64,000 nucleotides of DNA from an uncultured Alphaproteobacteria bacterium. GTDB lineage: Bacteria; Pseudomonadota; Alphaproteobacteria; VGEJ01. The stretch covers positions 124,001 to 188,000 of the forward strand of contig CAJWJK010000001.1 of assembly GCA_913041535.1 (NCBI GenBank), in the 5' to 3' direction. Both the position numbers and the translations under genes were made by a program. Below the pieces are notes generated by a model. The model did no database searches and was not told the DNA's origin. It saw nothing but the letters and a program-made list of their open reading frames with translations. Below are positions 37,068 to 46,699 of the stretch, one piece after another. How positions within the stretch are numbered: the first letter of the stretch is position 1; the number at the start of each line of letters is the position of its first letter.

Positions 37068-38327
37068 ATGGCGACACCAACAAAATATTCGATCTGGAGT
37101 CTACTTAGGAACGCAGGTTCCTATCATCAGAATTGGCAAAGGGTATGGCGCCAGCCTACGCCCAAAGATGAATACGAGGTAATTGTAATCGGAGGTGGGG
37201 GGCACGGTCTTGCTACTGCTTATTATTTGGCAACAGTGCACGGTATAACAAATGTGGCCGTTTTGGAGAAGGGGTGGCTTGGTGGCGGAAATACTGGACG
37301 TAACACCACGGTCGTACGCTCTAATTATCTATATGACGAAAGTTCTGGTATTTATGAACTGTCAATGAAGTTATGGGAGGGGCTTTCTCAAGAACTAAAC
37401 TATAACGTGATGTTCAGCCAAAGAGGTGTAATCGGCTTGTCGCATGATCGACATGGGAATGATGAACAGAGCCGGCGTGGTGGTGCGATTCATTTGAATG
37501 GAATTGACTCTGAGATTCTTAATGTTGCTCAGGTAAGAGCTTTAGTGCCCATAATAAATACCTCTCCTAATATCCGCTATCCATTGTTTGGTGGTATGCT
37601 GCAGCGCCGCGGTGGCAATGCACGTCACGATGCAGTTGCGTGGGGATATGCGCGTGGTGCAGATGCGCGTGGTGTTGATATTTTGCAGGAAACAGAAGTC
37701 ATCGGCTTAATGCGTGAGGGGTCGAGAGTTGTTGGAGTGGAAACTAGCCGTGGTGCGATTCGTGCAAAACGGGTTGGTATTGTAGTTGCTGGTCATTCTG
37801 GCGTTCTAGCAAATATGGCCGGTTTTCGGCTACCACTAGAAAGTTATCCGCTGCAGGCGCTAGTTTCAGAGCCGATCAAGCCGGTATTGCATACCGTCAT
37901 AATGTCAGGAAAGGTTCACGTATATTTGAGTCAATCTGATAAGGGAGAGCTGGTTATTGGTGCCAGTCGCGATGCTCACAATTCATACTCCCAGCGTGGA
38001 AGTTTTCACCTGATTGAGGAACAACTTGCTGCATTAATTGAATTGTTTCCAATTTTTGGCCGTCTACGGATGATGCGACAATGGGGCGGAATAGTTGATG
38101 TTTGTCCTGACGCAAGTCCTATTATTGGGAAGACTCCCATAGAGGGCCTTTTTATTAACTGTGGATGGGGTACGGGTGGATTCAAAGCGACGCCGGGGTC
38201 GGGGTGGGTGTTTGCTCACACTTTGGCGACGGGTGAGCCTCACTCCATTAATGCTCCATTTTCTTTGAAGCGGTTCTCTTCTGGTTACTTGATTGACGAA
38301 CATGGCGCTGCGGGCGTTGCTCACTAA
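37068..38327 (+). CDS. soxB: Sarcosine oxidase, beta subunit
   Basis: A 419-aa FAD/FMN subunit of heterotetrameric sarcosine oxidase, which demethylates sarcosine to glycine. The dinucleotide fold begins [17 protein letters not shown] (about residues 38-54). [11 protein letters not shown] follows. A candidate His for covalent flavin attachment is in [12 protein letters not shown] (near 187). [17 protein letters not shown] ends the catalytic domain. It leads the soxB-D-A-G operon and has a strong ribosome site. Confidence 0.95.
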   Translation: MATPTKYSIWSLLRNAGSYHQNWQRVWRQPTPKDEYEVIVIGGGGHGLATAYYLATVHGITNVAVLEKGWLGGGNTGRNTTVVRSNYLYDESSGIYELSMKLWEGLSQELNYNVMFSQRGVIGLSHDRHGNDEQSRRGGAIHLNGIDSEILNVAQVRALVPIINTSPNIRYPLFGGMLQRRGGNARHDAVAWGYARGADARGVDILQETEVIGLMREGSRVVGVETSRGAIRAKRVGIVVAGHSGVLANMAGFRLPLESYPLQALVSEPIKPVLHTVIMSGKVHVYLSQSDKGELVIGASRDAHNSYSQRGSFHLIEEQLAALIELFPIFGRLRMMRQWGGIVDVCPDASPIIGKTPIEGLFINCGWGTGGFKATPGSGWVFAHTLATGEPHSINAPFSLKRFSSGYLIDEHGAAGVAH

Positions 38328-38338
38328 CGAGGTTCATA

Positions 38339-38620
38339 ATGTTTCAAATCGACTGTCCATTCTGTGGTCCACGTTGGCAGGTTGAGTTTGTTTGCGGCGG
38401 GGAGGCACATATTGAACGTCCAATTAACCCCGATATGCTCTCTGATGATGAGTGGGCTGACTATGTTTTTATGCGAACAAACTCTAAAGGAATGCATTAC
38501 GAACGTTGGTGCCATATCCATGGTTGCCGTCAGTGGTTTAATGCTGCCCGTGACACCGTAAGCGATAAAATTCACGCAACGTATCGGATGGGTGAGAAAC
38601 CGCCCGAACTTTCAAGTTGA
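38339..38620 (+). CDS. soxD: Sarcosine oxidase, delta subunit
   Basis: A 93-aa small zinc-binding subunit. The zinc ligands are CPFC near the N-terminus and HIHGC near residue 59. FMRTNSKGMHYERWCH is the conserved core. Position between soxB and soxA is the standard operon order. It structurally stabilises the heterotetramer and has no catalytic role of its own. Confidence 0.94.
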   Translation: MFQIDCPFCGPRWQVEFVCGGEAHIERPINPDMLSDDEWADYVFMRTNSKGMHYERWCHIHGCRQWFNAARDTVSDKIHATYRMGEKPPELSS

Positions 38621-38633
38621 AACGGCTCCTCTT

Positions 38634-41600
38634 ATGAAGCAACAGCCTTATCGTTTACCGACTGGTGGTCGAATTGAGCGAAATCGACCCATAAGCTTTG
38701 TCTACGATGGCCGTCCTTACGATGGCTTTATCGGAGACACATTAGCTTCTGCACTGTTAGCAAATGGCGTTCGGCTTGTCGGCCGCAGTTTCAAATACCA
38801 TCGTCCCCGGGGTGTTATGACGGCAGGCTCGAATGAGCCAAATGCGATTGTTCAGTTGGAAACCGGCGCCTACGCAGAGCCAAATACACGTGCTACACAG
38901 GTAGAGTTGTACGATGGTTTAACAGCTGCTTCTCAGAACTGCTGGCCTAGTGTTGGTTTTGATTTTGGAGCATGGACCAGCCATTTTTCTGATCTTTTTC
39001 CTGCTGGTTTTTATTATAAAACTTTTATGTGGCCTCGGTCGGCGTGGATGCGTTATGAGTATTTTATCCGACGGATGGCGGGCCTTGGATCCTCTCCAAG
39101 GGTTCCTGATCCTGATCGTTATGAGAAAATGCACACGCATTGTGATGTCTTGGTCGTGGGAAGCGGTCCTGCTGGACTTTCTGCCGCACTGGCCGCGGGG
39201 CGCGCGGGAGCTCGGGTGATACTTGTTGACGAACAGAATGAGGTAGGGGGGAGTCTTCTGGAAGAGACAATTGCGATTGGTAATGATCCTGCAATGAGCT
39301 GGGCTAACAAGGTCCGTGAAGAACTTATTGCATTGCCTGAGACACGTGTTCTTCTGCGCTCTACTGCATATGGTTACTACGATCATAATCTTGTTATGAT
39401 TTCCCAGCGAGTGAGTGACCACTTAGGCTTGAGCGAAAGGTCGACTGATATTCCTCGTCAAATCCTATGGAAGGTTCGGGCAAAAGAGGTAGTGCTTGCG
39501 ACAGGTGCTCATGAAAGGCCGTTGATCTTTCCCGATAATGATCGTCCGGGCGTTATGCTTGCGTCGGCTGCGCGGTCTTATGTTAATCGGTATGCTGTAA
39601 AACCCGGCAGTTCGGCAATTTTCTTTACAAACAATGACAGTGCATACAAAGCAGCATTGGATATGCATGCTGCTGGAATGAGGGTCTCTGGCATCATAGA
39701 TGTGCGATCTGATATTTCAGGTTCTTGGGCGCAATCGGTGCGCGATGCAGGAATTCCAATCTTCGAAAATCAGGTAGTTGTTGCGACTCATGGAAAGAGT
39801 GGTTTGAAGGGAGTCTCTGTTATGAAATTGAACCCGTCGGGTGATGGGGTTGATGGCGTTACCCAACGAGTTCATGGTGATGTTTTATGTATGTCGGGTG
39901 GTTGGAGCCCAGTAGTTCATTTGTTTTCGCAGTCACGAGGAAAACTTAACTTTGACGTCGCCAAGAATTGTTTTGTTCCTGGCACACCGGTACAGGCATC
40001 GATAACGGTTGGCGCGTGTAACGGATCATTTCTTCTCTCTGACTGCCTGCGCGAGGGATTCTTGGCTGGTACAGAGGCCGCGAAAAACGCAGGTTTTGAG
40101 GCGATTGTGCCTGATCTCCCAGATGTCCAGGAGCCGGAACTTACGGAAGAGCGGGCTGTTTGGGAGACTCCCAATCGGTTGCCGTCGGGGAGAGGCGGAA
40201 AACGCTTTATTGATTTCCAAAACGACGTGACTTCGAGAGATGTGGAGCTTGCAGCGCGAGAGGGTTATCTCTCTGTGGAACATCTAAAGCGATACACCAC
40301 ACTCGGCATGGGGACGGATCAAGGCAAGCTTTCTAACGTGAATGGGCTTGCCGTATTTTCTCGTTGCACGGGTCACGATATTCCTGCTCTTGGTGTCACG
40401 ACTTTTAGACCTCCTTATACACCAGTAACTTTTGGTGTAATCGGCGGGCGCGATGTAGATCACCTTTTTGATCCTGTCCGCAAGACTCCCATGCACGAAT
40501 GGCATGTTTCATCTGGTGCCTTATTCGAGGATGTGGGGCAGTGGAAGCGTCCACATTACTATCCGCAAGATGGTGAAGATATGGCGGCCGCTGTTAAGCG
40601 CGAGTGTGAGGCAGTGGGTAGTACCGTTGGTATTGCTGATGCTTCTACGCTTGGAAAGCTTGATCTTAGGGGTCCTGACGTTAAGAAACTGCTGAATTGG
40701 GTTTATACAAATGCTTGGAACAAGCTTGAGACAGACCGATGTCGGTATGGACTAATGCTCGGCGAGAACGGAATGGTTTTTGATGATGGTGTGACCACCA
40801 AACTTAGCGATGAACATTACCTAATGAGCACAACTTCGGGCGGTGCTGGACACGTCCACCAATGGCTGGAGGAATGGTTGCAATGTGAATGGTTGGACAT
40901 GAAAGTTTGGGTAACCAATATTACAACTCAGTATGCAGTTGCACAGATCTCTGGTCCTCGTGCTAGGGATTTGTTAGCTGAATTGACATCTGACATCGAT
41001 GTTTCGCCTCAAGCGTTTCCATTCATGTCGATGCGTTGCGGAACGGTGGCTGGCATTAGTGCTCGTGTGTTTCGTATTAGCTTCAGCGGCGAATTATCAT
41101 ATGAGATTAATGTCCCTGCGAATAAGGGTATGGCTTTATGGCGTGCTCTCATGAGCTGTGGTCAAAAATATAATATTACACCTTATGGTACTGAATCTAT
41201 GCACGTACTTCGGGCCGAGAAGGGGTTTATCATCGTTGGTGAGGAAACAGATGGCACAGTTACACCAATGGATCTTGGTATGGATTGGATAGTGAGTAAG
41301 GCTAAGAAAAATTTTCTTGGAAAGCGATCACTCTCACGTTCAGACATAATCAAGAGCGATCGGAAACAACTTGTTGGTTTGCTGACGGATAACCCAGATT
41401 ATGTCTTGGGTGTTGGCGCTCAAATTGTTTCACAGATTAACGAATCACCGCCCATGCCGATGGAAGGTCATGTTACATCATCATATTATGGGCCCCGTGT
41501 CGGGCGATCGATAGCAATGGCGTTATTATCAGGTGGTCTAAAGAGACAGGGAGAAACGGTAACAGTCTGGGATCGGGGCAATATTGTCCGTGCTAAGGTA

Positions 41601-41648
41601 AGTTCGCCCGTATTCTATGATCGGGATGGAGATCGGATGAATGCCTAA
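38634..41648 (+). CDS. soxA: Sarcosine oxidase, alpha subunit
   Basis: A subunit of about 1,004 aa. The N-terminal part is 2Fe-2S-ferredoxin-like (ISFVYDGRPYDGFIGDTLASALLANG) though without the cluster Cys set, then a NAD-binding domain (VVGSGPAGLSAALAAGRAG). The C-terminus is a GcvT-like folate-binding domain (AQISGPRARDLL and TPYGTESMHVLRAEKGF). It supplies the NAD and tetrahydrofolate sites so that methylene-THF can form. The track start GTG 38592 overlaps soxD; ATG at 38634 fits better. Confidence 0.94.
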   Translation: MKQQPYRLPTGGRIERNRPISFVYDGRPYDGFIGDTLASALLANGVRLVGRSFKYHRPRGVMTAGSNEPNAIVQLETGAYAEPNTRATQVELYDGLTAASQNCWPSVGFDFGAWTSHFSDLFPAGFYYKTFMWPRSAWMRYEYFIRRMAGLGSSPRVPDPDRYEKMHTHCDVLVVGSGPAGLSAALAAGRAGARVILVDEQNEVGGSLLEETIAIGNDPAMSWANKVREELIALPETRVLLRSTAYGYYDHNLVMISQRVSDHLGLSERSTDIPRQILWKVRAKEVVLATGAHERPLIFPDNDRPGVMLASAARSYVNRYAVKPGSSAIFFTNNDSAYKAALDMHAAGMRVSGIIDVRSDISGSWAQSVRDAGIPIFENQVVVATHGKSGLKGVSVMKLNPSGDGVDGVTQRVHGDVLCMSGGWSPVVHLFSQSRGKLNFDVAKNCFVPGTPVQASITVGACNGSFLLSDCLREGFLAGTEAAKNAGFEAIVPDLPDVQEPELTEERAVWETPNRLPSGRGGKRFIDFQNDVTSRDVELAAREGYLSVEHLKRYTTLGMGTDQGKLSNVNGLAVFSRCTGHDIPALGVTTFRPPYTPVTFGVIGGRDVDHLFDPVRKTPMHEWHVSSGALFEDVGQWKRPHYYPQDGEDMAAAVKRECEAVGSTVGIADASTLGKLDLRGPDVKKLLNWVYTNAWNKLETDRCRYGLMLGENGMVFDDGVTTKLSDEHYLMSTTSGGAGHVHQWLEEWLQCEWLDMKVWVTNITTQYAVAQISGPRARDLLAELTSDIDVSPQAFPFMSMRCGTVAGISARVFRISFSGELSYEINVPANKGMALWRALMSCGQKYNITPYGTESMHVLRAEKGFIIVGEETDGTVTPMDLGMDWIVSKAKKNFLGKRSLSRSDIIKSDRKQLVGLLTDNPDYVLGVGAQIVSQINESPPMPMEGHVTSSYYGPRVGRSIAMALLSGGLKRQGETVTVWDRGNIVRAKVSSPVFYDRDGDRMNA

Positions 41649-42255
41649 TAAATCTGTGGGCGAGTCGAAAAAACAGGGAGCGCTTGATCATTGTGAGCAT
41701 ACGGGTCGGCCGGCGTATATTGAAGTCGGCGTTACGCTGACGCAAATGCGTCCAACGGGTCTCGTCAACGTGCGTGTAAGGCCAGATAACCTAGCGGTTG
41801 AATCCATTCGGAATAAACTTGGCTGTGATTTACCAACGGTACCGGGCACTGTGGAGAGTTCTAGTGATTGTCACATATTGTGGATAGGCCCAACGGAATG
41901 GCTTGTCACCATGTCATCCTGTGAGGGGTCTGTAGCTTCGGAGGTGCTTTCAGCGGCGTTAGCCGAGTTTCACGCGGCCGTTAATGACGTTAGTGACAGT
42001 CTTCACATTATTCGAGTTAGTGGTGAAGATGCTCGTTTGGTTCTTGAAAAAGGATGCTCACTAGACCTACATCAAAGGGAATTCAGGCCCGGACGTTGTG
42101 CTCGATCCGTTATTGCAAAGGCAACTGTTCTTCTCCACCAAACTGATGATGCTCCCAGCTTTGAACTCTATGTCGATCGATCTTATGCTGAGTATCTGTG
42201 GCGTTGGCTTGAGGATGCCGCATCTACTCTCGTGGGGGTCAAGCGCCAGGAATAG
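41641..42255 (+). CDS. soxG: Sarcosine oxidase, gamma subunit
   Basis: A 204-aa GcvT-related subunit overlapping the end of soxA by 8 bp. The family pattern includes VNVRVRPDNLAV, ILWIGPTEWLVT, and VNDVSDSLHIIRVSGEDARLVLEKGCSLDL. It is the last gene of the soxBDAG operon. Sequence conservation in gamma subunits is low, so the identification rests on motif plus context. Confidence 0.92.
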   Translation: MPNKSVGESKKQGALDHCEHTGRPAYIEVGVTLTQMRPTGLVNVRVRPDNLAVESIRNKLGCDLPTVPGTVESSSDCHILWIGPTEWLVTMSSCEGSVASEVLSAALAEFHAAVNDVSDSLHIIRVSGEDARLVLEKGCSLDLHQREFRPGRCARSVIAKATVLLHQTDDAPSFELYVDRSYAEYLWRWLEDAASTLVGVKRQE

Positions 42256-42550
42256 CCCGTTTTCCAGTGGTGTTTTGGCGACTAATCGATATTTTGATTG
42301 GTATTCAGCCGCTGTGCGAATACTTCAGAAAAATTAACTCGATGCAACATCGGTCTGGCTAATTGTGAGAGTAGTCATAAGACCATATCTAAAAGAAGCC
42401 ATAACACCCGTCGCTATATCTCTGAGTTATTTCAAGCACAGAAACAAATCCAGCCTTGTTGATTAATAAACTTTCGAGTTATTTCGACTAGTAGCCGATA
42501 ATAATCTAGGGTGTTGTGCTTATTGTGAGTTGGCATCTATAGTTGGGCGT

Positions 42551-42640
42551 TACACTCGGGGGAGCCAAGTCGGCTGAGAGGTTCCGTTATAGGACGACCC
42601 CTCGAACCTGATCCGGATGGAACCGGCGGAGGGAGAGTGC
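42551..42640 (+). ncRNA. TPP (THI-box) riboswitch
   Basis: The sequence carries the conserved TPP aptamer elements in order: CTCGGGGGAGCC, GGCTGAGAG, ACCCCTCGAACCTGATCCGG, and ACCGGCGGAGGGAG. The P1 stem is CACTC (42553-42557) with GAGTG (42635-42639). It lies directly ahead of the ThiZXY-type transporter genes, the expected target of thiamine repression. The 3' P1 strand contains the GTG at 42637 and abuts GGAGGG, so ligand binding could block translation start. Confidence 0.95.
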
Positions 42641-42642
42641 TT

Positions 42643-43431
42643 TTGCAGAGCACCACTAAAGTCAGTGAGAGCGTAGAGAGCTCAGAGAGCTTAACGGGTC
42701 GTCATGCAATCGTGCTAAAAAATCTTGGTTTCCGACGTAATGGATTGCTTCTCTTTGATGGCCTCAGTGAACAATTTTCGGCTGGTGAAACGACATGCAT
42801 TTTAGGTGTTAGTGGTGTTGGGAAGTCCTCTTTATTGAGAGTAATTGCGGGACTGCTGCCTGATCCAGAATTTGGGTCGGCGTGCGATGAAGACGGGAGG
42901 TCACTTCGTGGTCGGATTGCATACATGGCTCAGGACGACCTTCTTCTACCATGGGCTAATGTTTTTCGAAACGTGACTTTGGGCTGTCGTCTCCGTGGTG
43001 ACGATATTGATGATGATAACGCGCGTGAGCTAATTCAGTTGGTTGGGCTAGCCGAACATGTAGAGGCACTTCCTCACACATTATCGGGTGGGATGCGGCA
43101 ACGTGTTGCTTTGGCGAGAACTCTCATGGAGAAGCGCCCCATCGCTCTGCTGGACGAGCCGTTTTCCGCCTTAGACGCCCTAACACGTTATCAGCTTCAA
43201 AGCCTTGTCGCTGAACTATTTCGGGGTAGAACGGTGGTCATAGTCACTCATGATCCGGTGGAAGCACTGCGGTTAGGGCATTCAATAAGGGTCATGTATG
43301 GTCGACCCGCCCTGTTGAGCGAACCAATGCGGTTAGGCGGCCAGCCTCCCCGCGACCCTACTGCACCCAAGGTGGCTAGTTTACAGCGGGAATTACTGAA
43401 TCGGCTTGGAATCTCTCCGGCAGAGGTGTGA
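42643..43431 (+). CDS. thiZ: ABC transporter ATP-binding protein, thiamine-precursor (ThiZ-like)
   Basis: An ATPase of about 262 aa. Walker A is LGVSGVGKSS, the Q-loop is AYMAQDDLLLPW, the signature is LSGGMRQRVALARTL, and Walker B is PIALLDEPFSALD, with TVVIVTHDPVEAL following. The start may be GTG 42637 (inside the riboswitch P1 stem) or TTG 42643; with GGAGGGAG at about 42627-42634, TTG 42643 has the more regular spacing. Placement behind a TPP riboswitch and before ThiX and ThiY homologues points to uptake of a thiamine pyrimidine precursor. Confidence 0.9.
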   Translation: MQSTTKVSESVESSESLTGRHAIVLKNLGFRRNGLLLFDGLSEQFSAGETTCILGVSGVGKSSLLRVIAGLLPDPEFGSACDEDGRSLRGRIAYMAQDDLLLPWANVFRNVTLGCRLRGDDIDDDNARELIQLVGLAEHVEALPHTLSGGMRQRVALARTLMEKRPIALLDEPFSALDALTRYQLQSLVAELFRGRTVVIVTHDPVEALRLGHSIRVMYGRPALLSEPMRLGGQPPRDPTAPKVASLQRELLNRLGISPAEV

Positions 43432-43435
43432 TTAC

Positions 43436-44227
43436 GTGCAACCTTTTCGTTTGCGAAAGATAACCATAAAAACAATTGCTCGTGGTTTAGTAACGATTAC
43501 AGTTTTCATTGTACTCTGGGAACTTATTATCTGGGGCACGTCCATTCCTCATTATTTGCTTCCAGGTCCCATGGAAGTACTTAGGGCATGGGGAAAGTGG
43601 TCAGAAGTCATCCTGCAGCACGCATCTGTAACGTTGTTAGAAATTGTTCTTGGTCTCATCATCGGAACGATGGTGGGCATCGTTAGCGCAACCATCATAG
43701 CTCAAGTGCGTGCTGCCCGACGTTGGCTGCTCCCTGTGTTGGTTGTCTCACAGGCGATACCGGTATTTGCTATAGCCCCCCTCTTAGTTATGTGGCTTGG
43801 TTATGGCATTGCATCCAAAATTGCGATGGCTGCTCTGATTATATACTTTCCAGTTACTGCTAGTTTTCTTGATGGATTGCGGCGTACAGATCCAGGTTGG
43901 CTGGATTTGGTGCAAATAATGACCTCTAAAACTTCCGGCAACAGCTGGGCCGCATTGCGCTTGGTGCGTGTGCCAGCAGCAATGCCGTCCTTAGCATCCG
44001 GTATTCGAGTTGCTGCGGCAGTAGCCCCCATTGGTGCAGTCGTTGGGGAATGGGTGGGGTCCGGTGCAGGTCTGGGATATCTAATGCTGCATTCAAATGC
44101 GCGAACACAGATTGATGTAATGTTTGCGGCACTTGTTACGCTAGCCGTTATTGCTGTAGCCCTATATTTTACAGTCGATTGGCTAATGCGCCACCTTGTC
44201 GCTTGGCAATCAGATACATTTTCGTAA
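43436..44227 (+). CDS. thiX: ABC transporter permease, thiamine-precursor (ThiX-like)
   Basis: An inner-membrane permease of about 263 aa with six hydrophobic segments. The EAA-type loop is visible as RLVRVPAAMPSLASGIRVAAAVAPIGAVVGEWVG. The track starts at TTG 43406 inside thiZ. GTG at 43436 follows the thiZ stop by four bases with GAGGTG seven bases before it. It works with ThiZ and ThiY to import a formylaminopyrimidine/HMP-type precursor. Confidence 0.9.
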   Translation: MQPFRLRKITIKTIARGLVTITVFIVLWELIIWGTSIPHYLLPGPMEVLRAWGKWSEVILQHASVTLLEIVLGLIIGTMVGIVSATIIAQVRAARRWLLPVLVVSQAIPVFAIAPLLVMWLGYGIASKIAMAALIIYFPVTASFLDGLRRTDPGWLDLVQIMTSKTSGNSWAALRLVRVPAAMPSLASGIRVAAAVAPIGAVVGEWVGSGAGLGYLMLHSNARTQIDVMFAALVTLAVIAVALYFTVDWLMRHLVAWQSDTFS

Positions 44228-44268
44228 AAGGTGGATTTGGAACAAATGCAAAGTTTGGAAGTGAGAGT

Positions 44269-45255
44269 ATGAAGGTGAAATGCAGTAAACTGGTTGTAGC
44301 AATTGTATGCATTCAACTGCTGATATGGCCTGTTACCAGTAAATGTTGGGCCAAGGATAATTTAACGTTGTTGCTTGATTGGTTTGTAAACCCTGACCAT
44401 GCTCCAATTATCATCGCCCTCGAGAAAGGCTACTTCTCGGATTCCAGCCTTGATGTAGAAATCATAGCTCCTGCTGATCCCAACGATCCACCAAAGTTGG
44501 TTGCTGCTGGTCAAGCTGACCTTGCCGTATCCTACCAACCACAACTTCACTTGCAAGTGGAACAAGGTTTGCCCTTGCGGCGTATTGCAACACTTGTAGC
44601 GACACCACTGAATAGTCTGGTAGTCCTTGAGGATGGTCCAGTAAAGTCAATTGCGGACTTAAAAGGTCGGAAAATAGGATTTTCGGTTGGAGGCTTTGAG
44701 GATGCGCTGCTGAATTCTGTGCTAGTGCAACACGGGTTGAGTATAAAGGATGTTACTCTCATAAACGTGAACTTTGCTCTTTCACCCGCGCTTTTGAGTG
44801 GTCAGGTTGACGCTGTGATAGGTGCGTATAGAAACTTTGAGCTTAACCAGCTCGATCTTTTAGGTAGGCCCGGAAAAGCATTTTATCTTGAGGAAGAGGG
44901 AGTGCCAGCTTACGACGAACTAATCATTGTTGCTCGCGCAACGGATTTGGAAGATTCCCGATATCCGCGTTTTATTGATGCGCTAGAGCGTGGAGTGCAG
45001 TTTCTCATCAATCATCCTGAAGAGAGTTGGCAGCTTTTCGTGACCAAATACCCGGAGCTAGACGATCAGTTGAATTTACGTGCTTGGTACGACACGATTC
45101 CTCGTTTTGCGTTGCGACCGGGTGCCCTAGATATCCGTCGTTACCATCGTTTTGCAGCATTTCTTGAAAGTCAGGCATTGATTCCAAGAGTTCGTCCAGT
45201 CGATCATTATGCTGTGCAACTGCAAGAGACAAGCCACGAGGTTGTCGAGTATTGA
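44269..45255 (+). CDS. thiY: Periplasmic substrate-binding protein, NMT1/THI5-like (ThiY-like)
   Basis: A 328-aa secreted solute-binding protein. The start at ATG 44269 gives a clear signal peptide (MKVKCSKLVVAIVCIQLLIW, likely cleaved after CWA) that the track start at 44179 would hide. The mature protein opens LTLLLDWFVNPDHAPIIIALEKGYF, typical of NMT1/THI5 pyrimidine-precursor binders. KIGFSVGGFED and VDAVIGAYRNFE complete the fold. Ligand identity (formyl-aminomethyl-pyrimidine or HMP) is inferred from family and riboswitch. Confidence 0.92.
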   Translation: MKVKCSKLVVAIVCIQLLIWPVTSKCWAKDNLTLLLDWFVNPDHAPIIIALEKGYFSDSSLDVEIIAPADPNDPPKLVAAGQADLAVSYQPQLHLQVEQGLPLRRIATLVATPLNSLVVLEDGPVKSIADLKGRKIGFSVGGFEDALLNSVLVQHGLSIKDVTLINVNFALSPALLSGQVDAVIGAYRNFELNQLDLLGRPGKAFYLEEEGVPAYDELIIVARATDLEDSRYPRFIDALERGVQFLINHPEESWQLFVTKYPELDDQLNLRAWYDTIPRFALRPGALDIRRYHRFAAFLESQALIPRVRPVDHYAVQLQETSHEVVEY

Positions 45256-45342
45256 ATAGAGAAGTTTATTTGACAAAAATTGACGTTACCATTTGGTGCC
45301 AATACTTTCCCTTTTGGTCTCAACGAGAGGGAGCTGGTTTTC

Positions 45343-46344
45343 ATGACTTTAAATAATTGTATACCCCTCTCTGTTTTAGATCTTTCGCCTATAAATGAGG
45401 AAGGGAACGCGTCGGTTGCACTCGGCAATACCTTGGATCTCGCACAGCATGCCGAGAAGTGGGGGTTTAATCGTTATTGGCTTGCTGAGCACCATAACAT
45501 GACTGGCATTGCTAGCGCCGCGACGGCTGTAGTAATAGCCCATGTTGCGGGTGGAACTTCGACGATTCGTGTAGGTGCGGGCGGTGTAATGCTTCCCAAT
45601 CATGCACCTCTGGTGATTGCGGAGCAGTTTGGAACCCTAGAGGCACTATACCCTGGGCGCATTGACCTCGGATTAGGTAGGGCGCCCGGTACTGATCCTA
45701 TAACGTCGCAGGCGCTAAGGCGGACACTTCAAACTGATCCTAACGATTTTCCACGCGATGTTGTTGAATTACAAAGATATTTCCGTCCTTCAGAACCTAA
45801 GCAAAAAGTTCAAGCGGTGCCTGGCGCTGGGTATAAGGTACCACTGTGGCTACTGGGATCGAGCCTTTTTGGCGCTCGGCTTGCGGCTATCCTTGGTTTG
45901 CCATACGCCTTTGCTTCTCATTTTGCACCCGATGCACTCATGCAAGCTATGGAGCTTTACCGCTCAGAATTTGAGCCCTCAGAGCAGTTGTTAGAGCCAT
46001 ACGTGATGGTGGGGCTTAACGTTTTTGCTGCTGACGAGACTGAAGAAGCAATATTCTTACGTAGCTCCTCACAGCAGAGCTTTCTAAATTTGCGGCAAGG
46101 AAATCCTGGCCCTCTTCCTCGGCCAGTTCAACAATACGAAGCGATGTTGGCGCCAGCCCATAAACAGCTACTTGACAGCAGTTTATCGTGTTCTGTCGTA
46201 GGATCACCAAAAATAGTAAGAGATGGCATGAAAGAATTCCTGTCATTAACGAAAGCGGATGAGCTTCTTATTAACTCAAATATTTATGACCATGACGCGC
46301 GCTTGCGTTCATTTGAAATTGTTGCTGACGTTGCTATTAGCTAA
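45343..46344 (+). CDS. Luciferase-like monooxygenase (LLM, MsnO8/YhbW-type)
   Basis: A 333-aa flavin-dependent oxidoreductase of the group I luciferase-like family. Markers are [10 protein letters not shown] at the N-terminus, [20 protein letters not shown], and [43 protein letters not shown] 45343 with GAGAGGGAG upstream is preferred over the TTG-type track start at 45280. It follows thiY by about 90 bp and could be cotranscribed, though no functional link to thiamine is established. Confidence 0.9.
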   Translation: MTLNNCIPLSVLDLSPINEEGNASVALGNTLDLAQHAEKWGFNRYWLAEHHNMTGIASAATAVVIAHVAGGTSTIRVGAGGVMLPNHAPLVIAEQFGTLEALYPGRIDLGLGRAPGTDPITSQALRRTLQTDPNDFPRDVVELQRYFRPSEPKQKVQAVPGAGYKVPLWLLGSSLFGARLAAILGLPYAFASHFAPDALMQAMELYRSEFEPSEQLLEPYVMVGLNVFAADETEEAIFLRSSSQQSFLNLRQGNPGPLPRPVQQYEAMLAPAHKQLLDSSLSCSVVGSPKIVRDGMKEFLSLTKADELLINSNIYDHDARLRSFEIVADVAIS

Positions 46345-46381
46345 TCATATCGTGAGCCTAATAAAGCGAGGCTTACTGAGG

Positions 46382-46456
46382 TGGTGGGCCGAGCTGGGTT
46401 TGAACCAGCGACCTCCCGCATGTGAAACGGGCGCTCTACCGCTGAGCTACCGGCCC
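46382..46456 (-). tRNA. tRNA-Val (anticodon CAC)
   Basis: The minus strand yields a 75-base tRNA with acceptor GGGCCGG/TCGGCCC (one G-U), discriminator A, and encoded CCA. The D-arm includes GCTCAGCGGTAGAGC, and the anticodon loop TTCACAT gives CAC. The T-arm is CTGGTTCAAACCCAG. Confidence 0.96.
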
Positions 46457-46699
46457 ATTAGCCGTTTTATTCATTTAGAGGTGGGTTACCATCGGTGTCA
46501 AGAAAGTAGGACAACTCATTAAACATTGTGAGGCGGGTTTTTTAAATTATTTTCCGTGGTGGTAATCCTTTTCCCATAAAGGAGCAATTAGGAGGGCCAG
46601 AATCTTAGGAATAGGGCGAACCGACCGAGTGGTCACCACCAAACATGGGTGTAGGACGTAATTGATCTGCCGAATTTAGAGTTTGAGTAACGAACTATA

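Noticed and set aside
46500-46699. Possible small RNA or terminator downstream of tRNA-Val (GAGGCGGGTTTTTT)
   Set aside because: The T-run is present but no convincing stem precedes it on either strand.
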